64,000 bases of DNA from Marasmius tenuissimus (taxonomy: Eukaryota > Basidiomycota > Agaricomycetes > Agaricales > Marasmiaceae): contig JAQOTA010000070.1 in NCBI GenBank assembly GCA_029532415.1, positions 930,001 to 994,000 of the forward strand, given 5' to 3'. Positions 11,173 through 23,600 of the stretch are shown piece by piece; within the stretch, counting starts at the first letter, position 1, and each line of letters begins with the position of its first letter. A program made the translations under genes and the position numbers. Below the pieces are notes generated by a model. That model searched no databases, had not been told where the DNA came from, and was given only the letters and a program-made list of their open reading frames with translations.

Positions 11173-11497
11173 CTAATCGCTACCAGCACCGCGGCTGTTG
11201 CAGCACTTGACCATCTTCCCCGTATCGACAGCATTGTCTGCCGGACCTCCATAGCCCATGCATCTCTTCTCGACCTCATTGAAGTATGCCTTGTGTTTGA
11301 CAGCGGCGCAGCAGTCCTTTGTCACCTGGTAGTTGGTGCCTCCGGATCCGTTCTTGTTCTTGGTGCACGAAATGGGACCACCTAATGTTCAACATGGTCA
11401 ATGGTTTCGGTTATCCGGGCGAGTGTTGATACTTACCAGCAACGGCAGAGCCAACGAGAGAGGCAACAATTGCAACGATAGCGAAAGAGACACGCAT
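11173..11497 (-). CDS. SSCP-5: small secreted cysteine-rich protein
   Basis: CDS is the complement of 11437-11497 plus 11173-11381, giving 89 residues. Exon 1 encodes MRVSFAIVAIVASLVGSAVA. The 55-bp intron is GTAAGT...ATTAG. The mature part has CTKNKNGSGG, the six-cysteine pattern, and ends KCCNSRGAGSD with TAG. SSCP-6 has an almost identical gene and about 480 bp of matching 5' flank in inverted orientation, but the 3' flanks differ. The gypsy element begins 743 bp upstream of the start, so the promoter box and proximal flank are intact. Confidence 0.86.
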
Positions 11498-11984
11498 ATT
11501 GTCCGAGAGTAAGAGTGTTGTTGGTTGTAAGTGAGTAGGGTAAATGAGGCTCTGAGTTTCTGGGATGCTAGTCATGAGTCGTACCAGCTTTTATACGATT
11601 TTCTCGCCGACTATGGCAAGGCGTCGTATTCATTGAAAAAACGGTCTCGCAAGGAGCCTCACTGCGGCTGCTCCACCAATCTGTGCTGTTATTGGAGCCC
11701 CCTCGTCAGTGGCGAGCCACTGAGCAATGTCTTGGCCTAAAGAAATCAGTATATCTCACCTTTGAGACAACGCTTTTGCAATTACAGTACCGGCGCTCGC
11801 CAAGCAGAAGTTAAATGAAGCAAAGGGTAGAACGGGAGTCTGTGGATGTTCATTAACTGCCACGGGAGACGTATGAACATTGCTGATCGAGGTTCGTAAG
11901 CAAGTGTGGTTGAGGTAACGATTATCGGGGGCCTGTCTTCTAGCGAACATACGGGAAGAACGGGAATTCTTCCGACCTGGTCGG

Positions 11985-12055
11985 CGCTGGTGGAGTAATG
12001 CCTGTGTTTGCCGTGAGTGAGGTTACGGTCTGAAACGGTGTTTGAAGCAAATGTA
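11985..12055 (-). promoter_or_regulatory. Copy of the SSCP upstream module (SSCP-5)
   Basis: On the minus strand it shows CTTCAAACACCGTTTCAGAC, then CTCACTCACGGCAAACACAG and ATTACTCCACCAGCGC. It lies about 490 bp upstream of the SSCP-5 start. The match to the SSCP-6 flank stops inside or next to this module. Confidence 0.5.
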
Positions 12056-12239
12056 CAAACGTATGTACATAACTTACAGGAGAATTAATGTTGTAGGGTA
12101 TCGACGTGCAACTTTAATCAAAAGCAGTATTATGCCAAAGGGTATGGAGAGTTGGCTGGGTGTAAGGGTGAGATTACTTTGTGCTTGCCCAGTTTGACTA
12201 TATACATGTCAGAGTCATGTTGAGATCGGCGGCAGTGAC

Positions 12240-12724
12240 TGTCATGAAGACGCCACTTTTCCCTCCACCATTTGCTCACATGATTATCACATGTTCTTTT
12301 CTCACGGTCACTTACTATACATCCTTATTTCTCATGATTCCCTTTCTTAACCCACCATTGCGCAGCTTTAACCCACATCGCACAGCCATCCCATTATCTC
12401 ATATCAACTCATTCCTTATTCATCCTTGACTCATACTTACTCATACACAACTCATAGGTAGCCACTCCAACTCCAGCTCTGACTGTAGGATAGGTATATA
12501 AGCTAGCTAGTCTTCACCTGGTCCCTCATCTTGACCTCTTGTCGTTGGGACCAGGTGAGTAGTACAGTTTCCTTTTCTTTCCCTCTCTACAATAGATCTA
12601 ACTTGTCGTTGGGACCAGCTTCTGCCTTATCTCTGTCTGAGTCGAGCCCGCTGCTCCTCTCCAAGCCTGCTATCACCACTCTCTGCCTCTGCCGTCTCTG
12701 CTAGACGCTCAGCACTTCGTGACA
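12240..12724 (+). repeat. 5' LTR of the gypsy element
   Basis: TGTCATGAAGACG...CACTTCGTGACA, 485 bp, with a TATATAAG box near 12494 and repeated GTCGTTGGGACCAG words (about 12541 and 12605). It differs from the 3' LTR at five single bases, four of them at CpG/TpG or CpG/CpA positions. Confidence 0.92.
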
Positions 12725-12815
12725 TTAGGTCCAGATCCTTTATTGCACTGACAGCCTCGCCAAAAGGAAGGTTGTCCTTGCAAGTTTACAACGGCTTCTG
12801 CACGAGACTGTTATT

Positions 12816-14903
12816 GATGACCACACGGAGTAGATCCCAGGACTTCCTTATTTTGGAATCAGAGAAATCCCAAACAGACCAGTTGGTACAAGTGTAAAAA
12901 CCAACCTTGCCCGAACGCTACCCCAGAGAATTCCATTCCTGAAACTTTTACCTTTGAAGGTGATGAAGTACTAGATCCTATCCCTGCTCCCCATGTACCA
13001 ACCCCTGAACAAGAACCAACACCTCCGTTGCCACCGCTCTCCACATCAGAACTTGCGACTTCACTTGCACGCCTCACAGTAGCAGGCCCATCAGAAAAAC
13101 CCGACAGTCCACCTACTGTTGTCAATCCTGTCACTCCTAGTCCTCTTGATACACCGACCGCCTGTACCGAGATCCCAGCATTTGTTGCCTCAGAAGCCAC
13201 CTTTGCTGTAGTCCAGACCCTGACCAACACCAGACCATCTTCTGCCGCTGCACACAGAGCTCCTTCACCCACTGCATCCACCACATCCACCCACACTTTA
13301 GAGTCCAATACTACCAACATGTCTACATCCACTACTGCGAGTCAAGCCACGCTGGACGAAGTCCTGAAAGCGATGGTGAAATCCCAGAAAGAGACCCAAG
13401 CACAGCTAGATGCCATTAGAGAAGCCTTCCAGTCCAACAAAGAAGTAGGGAAGATCATTGTCAAACCCAGTAACTTCAAGGGAGAAACCTGGGATGTGGC
13501 ACGCTTCCTACCCATGTTCAAAAACTGGGCTATACAAGAGAAGGTCCTCCAACACCCAATAGAGAAGGATCAATTAGACAAGCAGAAGACGATTCAATCT
13601 GCTCTATCCTTCTGCGAGGGGAAGGCAGGAGCTTGGGCAGCCTACTACTTGATATAGGCCAACAAGGTAGCCCTGAAAGAGCTCCCTGAAGACCAGTTCC
13701 CTTTCGGAGGGAGATGGGCCCAGTTCAAGGAATCCTTCCAAGTTCGGTTCGGGGCAGCCAATGAAAAAGTGGATGCCATCGAAATCCTTACCAACCTTAA
13801 ACAGGGGAACAAGACCGCAACTCTCTACAGTCAGGAATTCAAGGAGGCCGCTATGAAGACAGGACTATCAGACGCAGATCTTCGAATTCGATACTGCTGT
13901 CATGAGTTTCCCTCCTATCTTATCTTTCCTCCTTATCTTATCATTTTCCATCTTATCTATATCTTATCCCTCACATGACTCATATCTTATCATACAGACA
14001 CATGGTAGATACATGAAGGGACCCACATGCTGTAGACACATGTCGGTCCTGTTTCAGATACTGTTTCATGATGTCATACCTCGATGTCATACCTCACCGT
14101 AGACACACGCCGCAGTCCTCCAAGTAGTATATAAGAAGTAGATACTCTGCATGTATTCCCCAGTCTTGAGCTGGTTTATTCCTCACCAGTATAGAGTTCT
14201 CTTATCTTTGCCTTGTTCCCTCTCGTCTGAAAGCTTAGTGTGACGCATCACCAGGTCAGATCTGGTGATTGCTGACAACCGCAAGGGTCTGAACGCGGAC
14301 CTTAAGTGACTATTGGGGATGATGGAGTTGTCCCAAGGAGAACCCGCCAATCTAACCGAACTGGAAACATGAGCTTGCAAAGCAGAGAGGTCCCTGCAGG
14401 AGGAAGGATTAGCGGCCAAGAGACAGGTAGAAACGACTGTCACTACTATTAGCACGAACTGCTCCAACATCCCCACAGGAAATGGACGCACTAGGGAGGA
14501 CTTTGTGAAAGCAATGCGGGGGAAGTGTTATGGATGCGGGGCGAGTGATCATACCAAGGCTAACGGGAACCACGGGCAGGATAAATGCAACTATTGCACA
14601 CGTCCTGGACACAGATCCAATGTATGCCAGGATAAGTACCTAGGGAGAGCACCCGGAGGAGGAATCCGACGCCAACAGATTTCAGCCACCCCTTTCACTT
14701 TATTCCCAGATGAACCAACACCCTTGTACTCACCACCACCAATGACCCTTACTGCCCAAATCTCTGCCACTCCCTCTTCCACCCCCAACATGGATGCCGT
14801 TGCCCAAATCGCTGCCCTTCAACAAGCCTTAGCCCAGCAGAACACTATTCTCCAACAACTCATGCAAAAGGATTTTGAAGTAGGGTGTCCGCCTTCGCCG
14901 TAG
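12816..14903 (+). pseudogene. gag of the gypsy element, broken by stops and by a solo LTR
   Basis: An open frame runs from about 12816 to 13655. The first in-frame ATG is at 13319, preceded by a proline/serine-rich stretch. The capsid region (KGETWDVARFLPMFKNWA) is followed by a TAG at 13655, then further gag sequence to 13897. The solo LTR 13898-14277 follows, and gag resumes in the same frame once the LTR and one target duplicate are removed. Further TGA codons lie at 14307 and 14370. The nucleocapsid has two zinc knuckles near 14524-14625 (CYGCGASDH and CNYCTRPGHRSNVC). The frame ends at TAG 14901. Pol is in a different frame, so a frameshift would once have joined them. Confidence 0.85.
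13898..14277 (+). mobile_element. Solo LTR (380 bp) inserted in gypsy gag
   Basis: It starts TGTCATGAGTTTCCC and ends GATTGCTGACA, with flanking 5-mers ACTGC (13893-13897) and ACCGC (14278-14282). These differ only by a C/T transition at a CpG. Removing it restores continuous gag reading. It has a TATATAAG-like box near 14130. It shares the TGTCA...TGACA ends with the host gypsy LTR but not its sequence or length, so it belongs to a different LTR family. Only one LTR is left, so the element was lost by LTR-LTR recombination. Confidence 0.8.
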
Positions 14904-14925
14904 CGAAGACACCCTCACCAGTTTC

Positions 14926-15246
14926 TGTTGAATCCGTGGACTATAATTAGATCCCGGTATATCCGAAGTCCCAGTTCATACTTCCCGCCATTGTATTATG
15001 CAGGACAATGCATTCACTATTGTTCTATTCTTCATTGTTCATTATGCTCATATGTACAATTTCTATTGTCGTCCTTATATGGTAACTCTATTGTATTTAC
15101 ATGTATATAAGCTCATAGTTCTCTACCTGAATCTACAGTGTGCTTGAGCTTCTACGTCTCGCCTCTACCTCTCTAAACTCCTCTCTGGTAAGTAGTAATG
15201 TAGCCATGTTGTAGTCCTCTGCGCTAGGTGTCATGCCGGCTCATCA
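14926..15246 (+). repeat. 5' LTR of the copia element
   Basis: It starts TGTTGAATCCG and ends GGCTCATCA, 321 bp. The last ~215 bp are identical to the 3' LTR, while the first ~100 bp differ at many positions and in length. Confidence 0.9.
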
Positions 15247-15265
15247 GGTTATGGGCCCCAGTTAG
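15247..15265 (+). other. Putative copia primer-binding site
   Basis: GGTTATGGGCCCCAG directly follows the 5' LTR. It is complementary to an initiator methionine tRNA anticodon-arm type sequence (CCCATAACC). Together with the last two LTR bases it also matches 16 nt of the tRNA-Trp gene intron at 53769-53784. Confidence 0.5.
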
Positions 15266-15545
15266 CCTGACTACAATGATGAGCGCCTTGATGGCTGCTG
15301 TCAGCGACGAGCGCCCCTAGGCTGCTGTCAGCGGCTAGCTAGGCTAGACCTGCATGTTGCCATCGACCTCTTAATTGAGTGTTTGATCTATGGCATTGAT
15401 GTACCTCCTTCGACGACATCAGATCTCAAAGATCCAATGCTCCTTGTTGAGCATAGCACCTTGATGGCTGCTCCCCGTGTTGATTAGATGCATGCTGATG
15501 CTGTCTTTTCTAGATCCAACACCAAACTCTCAACCTCTTACTACC

Positions 15546-17795
15546 ATGTTTGACGTTAAGAAATACTTCTCCGGTCGCTTCGACGGTACCAACTTTAAAC
15601 AAGTTTATACCGGCGAGATGGAAGCCGTGTGCAAGACCCAAGGTCTTTATGGTCATCTCACTGGTGACGAACCACGTCCCTCCATGCCCCTTGGCACTGT
15701 CACTAGCCCTGCTGGGGTTACTCCCGTTGTCCGTGACACTGTCCCTCCTGAAGAGCATGCCACATGGCAAAAGGAGAGTCTTGCATGGGATAAGGAAGAT
15801 CTCCAGCTCATGGGGATTATCCAGATCACGACCACCAAGGAAGTCTTCGATCCGATCAAGGACATGAACACTCAGAAGGCTTGGGAACAGCTGAACCTCA
15901 CCTATGGCGAGCCCACTTTGTCTGCCATCTACGGCGACTTTGTTAAACTCGTCTCCTTCAGACTTACCACCTCTCATCCCCAAGCCGGCATCGCCAAGTT
16001 CAAGTCCTACATTGAACGACTCTCCGAGGTAGGAGTGGTTCTCCCCGAGTTGATCAAGTCTCTCTTGCTCATTGCTGCTATTCCTCCCGAATGGGACGCT
16101 GCCTCATCCAAATCCCTTCACAACTATGTCAGGGATCCCGAGGATGAAGACTGTATTACCATTTCAAAAGTCCATGACGCCATCATGGTTGAGTACAAAT
16201 GCCAGAACCCTCAGCTCGCCAACTGCCTCTCTGCAGTGAAGCGTGCTGGTAATCGTGAACCATCATTTGGTCAGCAGCAATGCCCGCAGCAGCAACGTCA
16301 GCAGCGTGGGTATCAGCAGCAGACCAACACCCATCCACCACAGCAGCAGCAGCAACGCCCCTCTTCGAACCAGAACAAGGGTAAGAAGAAGAAGCAGCAG
16401 CAGTGTGGTACCCGCGGTGGTATCAACCAGCACCAGGGTCCCGGCAACGCCGGCGGTAACAGCGGTAACAATCGGTCTCATGGTCACTCCCATCTTGCGT
16501 CTTACACATCCGTCGTTGCTTCCCCTCCTCCTGTTCGCCCTTACTCCTCGATCACTGACCACAGGGAACGTATTGCATTGAACGCAGTTAACAACTCCTT
16601 GCGCGCCGAGATCGCCAGTGCCCCTTCTAGCCGTGCTAGAGGATCTCCACCCCCAGCACACTTCACTGGTCACTGGGACAAGTCTTGTGACAGCACTGTC
16701 GCTCCTGCTGTCAAGAAGAATCCTGCTGCCATGCAGTCATTCACCAGCTTCAAGCCATCTGAGTCAGTATTTGATGATGTACGTGAAGCACGTTCACTTG
16801 CTGACAGACTTGGTGTCTCTAAGACGGCACGGCATCTCAAACCGTTTGAACAGATTGTCACGTCCGCCGCCAATCGTTCGCTCCAGGACCATATCTCGAA
16901 GCCTGGTTCCTCGTCCAAGCGAGTTCTGGAGGACGATTCGGAAGATGAAGGAGCCGGATGTTCTTCTTCTACTTCTTCTAAACGTGCTCGCAGCACTGAT
17001 CCTGATGAAGATGTAGAAATGGACTGGGGATCTGACAATGGTATGGACGATATGACTTCTCTATTCAGTAATGATGTTGACAACGACATTGCCGAAGCTG
17101 CAGGAGTAGAGGACGTCCCGGATGACGTCTCTCTTGGATTGTTCCACGATGACAGGCAAGTACCGTACCTTGACCTGCTTTCCCAAGCTGATGCAAACCT
17201 ACAGCGCTGCTCTCAACTAGTTGGTATCAGTAGTGCGCGCGGTAGTCGTAGTGATCTGGAATCACTTGTACATTTTTGCAATGCTATTTCCACCCACTTT
17301 GTGGGTTGTACTCAATGTAAGGGAAAGAAAAGTGTGAACAATGCACAGGGTTGGCTCCTTGATTCTGGTGCCTCCTCTCATTTCACGAATGATTTGAATG
17401 ATTTCACTGAATATGAATCGCTTGATGGTCCTATCGTAAATACTGCGAATAAGGGCAACCCTATACAGATCAAGGGTAAAGGCACTATCTTCATTAAGCA
17501 TAATGTTGAAGGACATGACGGGAAACTTACTGAGCGCGTTTCGCGTCTCTATCCTGTCTATTACATACCTCAATTGGACATACGTTTACTATCAATGGGA
17601 GAGTTCCTTCAAGATGGTCTATCAATTCATGGAAACACGAAGAAGTTAGCCTTCTATTCATCACAGCGACGACAGTCGCTTGTTTCCTACCCTCATATGC
17701 CTGGTCAAACCATTTATTGGGTACACTCGCAGAAAGCATCTGCTGAGGTTTTAATGGCCAAGTCTGTTGTTTACAACGTCGACTACGATATTTAG
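15546..17795 (+). pseudogene. copia gag and protease
   Basis: One open frame of about 750 codons from the ATG at 15546 (the frame is open further upstream). The N-terminal part is a copia-type gag (FDGTNFKQVYTGEMEAVC). A Q/P/H-rich stretch lies near 16250-16500 and an acidic serine-rich stretch near 16900-17100. A retropepsin-like active site LLDSGASSHFT follows at about 17353-17385. No clear CCHC knuckle is visible. The frame ends at a TAG (17793-17795) just before the HRCFGHPS integrase zinc motif, where TGG is expected, so gag-pol is cut there. Confidence 0.85.
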
Positions 17796-20324
17796 CACAG
17801 ATGCTTTGGGCATCCGTCGGATAAAGCCCTGAATAAAGCTCGGAAACATACGCAAGGTTTCCCACTTGACCTTAAAATGCCTACTAAGAAGACACCTTTG
17901 TGTCGTGGTTGTGCTGAAGGCAAGATGCATGAGAAATCGTTCCCCAACTCTAACACTAGAGCTTCTAAACCGTTTGAACGCATACATTCAGATCTGAAGT
18001 CGTACCCGGCTGAATCGTATCACCGGTACAAGTACTACATCTCTTTTCTCGATGACTGCACATTCTATGTTTGGACCTCCAAGCTCAAGACGAAAGACAA
18101 GGCAGTACCCGCTTTGAGGGACTTCCTTACCATGGTCAAGACATAATTCAATGCTGTTGTCAAAACCTGGATGTCCGATGAAGGGGGAGAGTACAAAGGA
18201 GATAAGTTCGATGCAGTACTGAGAGAGTATGGGATCCAAAGGGATCAAAGCATACCGTATACACCACAACAAAACGGTCGTGCTGAATGATTCAACAGGA
18301 CTATTCATGAGAAGTCTGAAGCTCTTTGCTTTGAAGCTTGCATGCCTCAGTCCTGGTGGGAATTCTGCCATGTGCATGCCATCCACCTCTACAATCACAC
18401 TCCTGTGCAACGTTTGAGCTGGCGAACTCCGTTCGAAATGCTTTACGGTGAAGCACCTGATGTTTCACATCTCTGAGTAATGGGTTGTGCAGCCTATGTC
18501 TTCATTCCTGAAGATCGTAGGAAGAATAAGCTCGCTCTTCGTAGTGAGTTAATGACTTTCATCGGCTACCAGGATGGGATGAAAGGCTTCCTGTTCATGC
18601 GAAGCAACAATTCTGTATTCAAAGGTAGCACTGCACTATTCGATGAGATGCTGTATAATAAGTGTCCTGATGCCAAAACTCGTGGCTTCACACCTGTTGG
18701 TAGTGAACCATTTACTTTGGGTGAAAATCCCAACATTCCTTCGGAAGATGAAGACTCTGATGATGACAGTTTTGATACTCCATTACCAGATCTCAGACGT
18801 CACTCCGAACCTTCTAAGAGATCAGAACCTCAGGTTGATGAACCTGCAGGTGGCCCTGCGCCAGGGGATGTGCCACTCCCTCAATCTGGTCCTCCGACGC
18901 CTCCAGGCAAACCCACCGTTCCTCCGCCTGCACCAGCAGCAGATGGTCCATGCCAGTCTTTGAGGCAGCAGAAGGGTACAACGCAACCTGGTAATATATT
19001 TGGGGAAAAGTGGAACCCAAATAAACCCTCAGATCTTGTTCGCAACTTAGAGAATAATAAAACTTGGAGAAACGTCACTGGAGACAAAGAACCTTCGCAT
19101 CCAGCTGATCGTCCTAGCTCTTCGCGATCTAGGAAAGGCAAAGGTGGTAAAAAGGGGATTCCTGGTCCACTTCCGCCTCCGCCTGCTCCAGAACCTAGTG
19201 GAAGCACCACTGAGTCGCATGAGGAAGGAAGCGTAGTTGAAAGACTGAACCAAGAAGGGGGAGTAGGATTTGTGATTTACCTGTTGAACAATGCCATTCC
19301 AGTTCACGATTCGCTTCCAATGTCCGATACTCCTGATTTCTCTAACATCAGAGAGTGTCCACTCTGCGATATTCTAAAGTTGCCTGTTGAGCAACAGAAG
19401 GAATGGAAGAATGCTTGCTACGAAGAACTTGAGGCACTTTGTAAACCCAAGGTCTTCGACGTTAAGTCGAATGGTCGCAAAAAAGCTAGACTTGTTGCCA
19501 AAGGGTTCTCTCAGGTTGAAGGTGTTGACTTTGATGAGATCTTCTCACCAGTTGTTCGTTATGAGACTGTTCGTATGATGCTTGCTCTCGCAGCTCTCAA
19601 GAACTGGTACATCACCTCTGTTGATGTTAAGAACGCCTTTCTTTATGGCGATCTTGTTGAGGAGATCTACATGGAACAACCTGAAGGCTTCAAAGTCAAG
19701 GGCCAAGAACATAAGGTACTACGCTTGCGTCGTGCATTATATGGACTAAAGCAAGCTGCCCTTGAATGGTGGCAAACCCTTAGCTCGTCCATGGAAATTT
19801 TGGGCTTCAAACGCCTAACTTCTGATGCTGGACTCTTCATCTGCAAAGATCCGAAGAGTGGTGAAGTTGTGTATGCGATCATCTATGTTGACGATGCACT
19901 CTTCATGGGTCCTAACAAAGCTTTTGTTGATAAGAAGAAAGCCGAGTTCATGGCTCAATGGGAATGCCGCGATATGGGCGATGCTAGTGAGTTTCTCCGC
20001 ATGAAAATTTGTCGCAAAGGCAATAAGATCATGATTGACCAGAAGGATTATCTGAAGAAAGTCCTTGAACGTTTCGGGATGCAGAATGCAAAAGGTGCTC
20101 CTATGCCCTTACCTGCTGGCTATGTGCCAACTCCCAACGATGGTCCAGTCAATCCTGCCATTCACTCCAGATTCCAGTCTGTGATTGGGTCGCTTCTGTA
20201 TATTATGCTGGGTACACGTCCTGATATTGCCTATGCAGTTACGAAGCTTTCCCAGTTCTCTTCTAATCCAACGAAGGAACACTTGGATAGCCACATCACT
20301 TCCAGACCCATTCCAGGTACTTCC
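17796..20324 (+). pseudogene. copia integrase and reverse transcriptase, broken
   Basis: The same frame continues from the gag-protease part. The HHCC motif (HRCFGH...CRGCAEGK) is followed by the DDE integrase core (HSDLKSY, SDEGGEYK, PQQNGRAE), with stops at 18144 (TAA), 18288 (TGA) and 18474 (TGA). From 18480 a 616-codon open frame holds the integrase tail, a proline-rich linker and RT (RLVAKGFSQ, YVDDAL near 19888). About 20 residues usually found between the start of RT and RKKARLVAKG are missing, perhaps by deletion between VFD repeats. Pol ends inside the connection to RNase H, directly against the 3' LTR. Confidence 0.85.
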
Positions 20325-20633
20325 TGTTGAATCCGTGGACTATAATTAGTTCCTGGTATATCCAAAGTCCCAGTTCACTATTCCCACCATCATATTTTGC
20401 GGGACAATGTTCCATTCATCATTGTTCATTATGCTCATATGTACAATTTCTATTGTCGTCCTTATATGGTAACTCTATTGTATTTACATGTATATAAGCT
20501 CATAGTTCTCTACCTGAATCTACAGTGTGCTTGAGCTTCTACGTCTCGCCTCTACCTCTCTAAACTCCTCTCTGGTAAGTAGTAATGTAGCCATGTTGTA
20601 GTCCTCTGCGCTAGGTGTCATGCCGGCTCATCA
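20325..20633 (+). repeat. 3' LTR of the copia element
   Basis: 309 bp, TGTTGAATCCG...CTCATCA, followed by the GTTTC duplicate. Its first ~90 bp differ from the 5' LTR while the remainder is identical. Confidence 0.9.
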
Positions 20634-20639
20634 GTTTCA

Positions 20640-23600
20640 GTCTATGCTTCCTCCTCGTATGACTCAATTCACTCATGTACAATATCCTCCATTCACGAAA
20701 TAGACACTCTCTCACCTCACTTCCGCATACGAGTCACACTGAAAGGAAAGCATCGCCAGACTGAAACAATGGCCATGATTGACAGCAGGGCCACTGCATT
20801 ATTTCTTGGAAAATCCTTTGTCACAACCAATCGTATCACCACCTTCCCTCTCCAACACCCAATTCGAGTTCACAACATCGATGGAACACTAAACCAGGCT
20901 GGAAGTTTCACACACTATGCTTGTCTAGGTCTGGTAGTGGAGGACACTGAAACCTGGACGGACTTCTTGGTCACGGATCTAGGAGGAGAACATGTTATAT
21001 TAGGGCTGCCCTGGCTTCAGAAGACCAATCCTCAGATCAACTGGAAAGGGGGACACCTTTCAGTCCCAAAACGAGGAGTGGAGATAGAAGAAGTGGAAGA
21101 TGAAGAGAAATGGGCAGGAATGGGTAAACCACCACTCAGCGATGCTATTCTTGAATCTATCGACAACCCCTTTGAAACCATCCATGCATCCATTATCGAA
21201 ACACCCCCGGTGGAGCCTGAAGATACAATGCCACTTTATCATATCATGGCCAACTGGGCCGCACACAGACCTTTAGTCAAAAAAGGAATCTTGGAGGACT
21301 GTCATGACGAGGTATGGGTTGCAGCAGGGTACACATATTCTCAACAGATTGCCGAAGAAACCAACAAGGAAAAGCCAAAACAGTCATTCGAGGAGATGGT
21401 ACCAGAATCATATCGGGAATACGCTAAAGTCTTTTCTGAGCAGGAATCCGAACGACTTCCAGCTCACAAGCCATGGGATCACGCTATCAAACTCACACCA
21501 GGATCACCACAAACCATGAAAACAAAGGTCTACCCCATGTCACTCAACGAACAACTAGAACTGGACAAGTTCCTGGAGGAGAACCAGCGGAAAGGCTACA
21601 TCCGACCCTTGAAATCACCTCTTGCGTCACCTGTCTTCTTTGTGAAGAAGAAGGATGGAAAACTTAGATTTGTTCAGGACTATCGGAAACTTAACGAGTA
21701 CACTATCAAAAACCACTATCCACTCCCCCTGGTCACAGATATCGTCAATCGACTCCAAGGTGCAAAGTATTTCACAAAATTTGATGTGCGATGGGGATAC
21801 AACAACGTACGGATTAAGGAAGGAGATGAATGGAAGGCCGCCTTTGCAACCAACAGGGGACTTTTCAAACCAAGAGTGATGTTCTTCGGACTCACTAACT
21901 CACCTGCTACGTTCCAATCCCTCATGAATTCTATATTTGCCGATCTCATCGCCCTAGGAAAAGTTGCTGTGTACCTGGACGACATTCTTATCTTCACCAG
22001 CATGCGAGAGGAACATCAGGTCCTAGTCAAGGAGGTTTTATCACGACTCCAGAAACACGACCTCTATCTACAACCGGAGAAGTCCCAATTTGAACAACAA
22101 GAGATCGAGTACCTTGGACTCCTGATCAGCGAAGGACGGGTATGCATGGACCCAGCTAAAGTCAAAGCTGTACAAGAATGGGCAACTCCTCGAAACCTGC
22201 ATGATGTCCAGGGCTTTTTGGGATTCGCCAACTTCTACCGACGCTTCATTAGGGATTTTGCAAAAACAGCACAGCCACTAAACAACCTCACACGGAAGCA
22301 TGTCTCCTTCGACTGGGGAACTCAGCAACAAGCAGCCTTTGACGAACTTTGAACAGCCTTCACCACTGCTCCAATATTAACCCTCTGGGACCGAGACCGG
22401 CCAACATGCATCGAAGTCGACGCCTCTGGATTTGCTACAGGAGGAGTGTTATCCCAGAAATTAGAAGACGGCTTATGGCACCCAGTTGCATTCCGATCAG
22501 CATCCATGCAGCTAGCGGAGAGAAATTATGAGATATGGGACCGGGAGATGCTGGCAATCATTGACGCCCTGAAAGACTGGCGATACTTTCTGGAAGGACA
22601 ACCTCAGCCATTTGAGATCCTGACTGACCATTCGAACTTGGAGTTCTGGAAGAACGCTCAAAACCTAAGTCGCCGACAGGCTCGCTGGGCACTTTATCTA
22701 TCCCGTTTTCACTTCCAACTCGGTCATCGCCCTGGCAAAACCAACACACTAGCAGATCCCCTCTCTCGTATGACAGCACATCAGATCTCAGATAATGAGG
22801 ACAACCACCAACAAGTGGTTCTCGGACCAGAACTCTTCGTACAAATTGCAGCCACAGCATTGGTCAACCCGCTCGAAAATCAGATCAGGGAAGCCTCTGT
22901 TAGAGAAGCGGAAGTATTGGAAGGACTCTGACAGTTGAAGAAGAATGGGCCATCACAATTGGTAAACGGACTAGCTGAGTGGGAGGAGGACAACGGACTG
23001 GTATACCACAGAGGGCGAGTATATGTACCCCCAGACAAGGAACTGCAAAGGGAGGTAGTGCGACAGTGTCATGACGACCCAACAGCAGGACATCCTGGAC
23101 TCCATGGCACGCTTGACCTGGTAGACACCCACTTCTGGTGGCCAACCATGCGCTCATTTGTGGAGAAATACGTGGAAGGATGTGATTCCTGTGCACGCAA
23201 AAAGCTGCACCGACACCCTCGTGCTGTTATGCAACCCCTCGAAGTACCGAATGGCCCATGGGAGGAAGTGGGAGTCGACCTGATCACTCAACTACCAGAC
23301 TCTCATGGCTACAATGCCATCCTGGTCTGCACTGATCTCTTCACAAAACAGGTCCACACCATCCCTTGCACCACTACCATCACCGCTGAAGGGATAGCAG
23401 ACCTCTACTACCGAGCAATATTCTGACTACATGGACTACCCCTGCGTTTTGTATCCGATTGAGGCCCTCAGTTTAACGCCAAGCTCACCAGAGCGCTACT
23501 AAAACGACTAGGGATCAAGGGTAGCTTCACCTCAGGATACCACCCCCAGGCCAATGGACAGACAGAAAGAGCAAACCAGGAGGTGGAGAAGTACCTGAGG

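Larger units (their letters stand above)
14921..20638 (+). mobile_element. Ty1/copia element nested in the gypsy element, 3'-truncated pol
   Basis: LTRs at 14926-15246 (321 bp) and 20325-20633 (309 bp) are flanked by GTTTC duplicates (14921-14925, 20634-20638). Domain order gag, protease, integrase, RT identifies copia. Right after the 5' LTR, GGTTATGGGCCCCA resembles the complement of an initiator-tRNA anticodon arm, so half-tRNA priming as in Drosophila copia is likely (known for the family, inferred here). Pol stops right after the RT thumb; RNase H and an obvious polypurine tract are missing. Four in-frame stops also interrupt pol. Confidence 0.92.

Noticed and set aside
11119..11385. Open frames antisense to exon 2 of most SSCP copies
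   Set aside because: They recur because the sense exons are conserved and GC-rich in third positions. The antisense frames have no consistent start, splice or signal peptide of their own.
15510..17089. Long minus-strand frames across the copia gag
   Set aside because: They are shadows of the plus-strand gag frame with its Q/P/S-rich codons.
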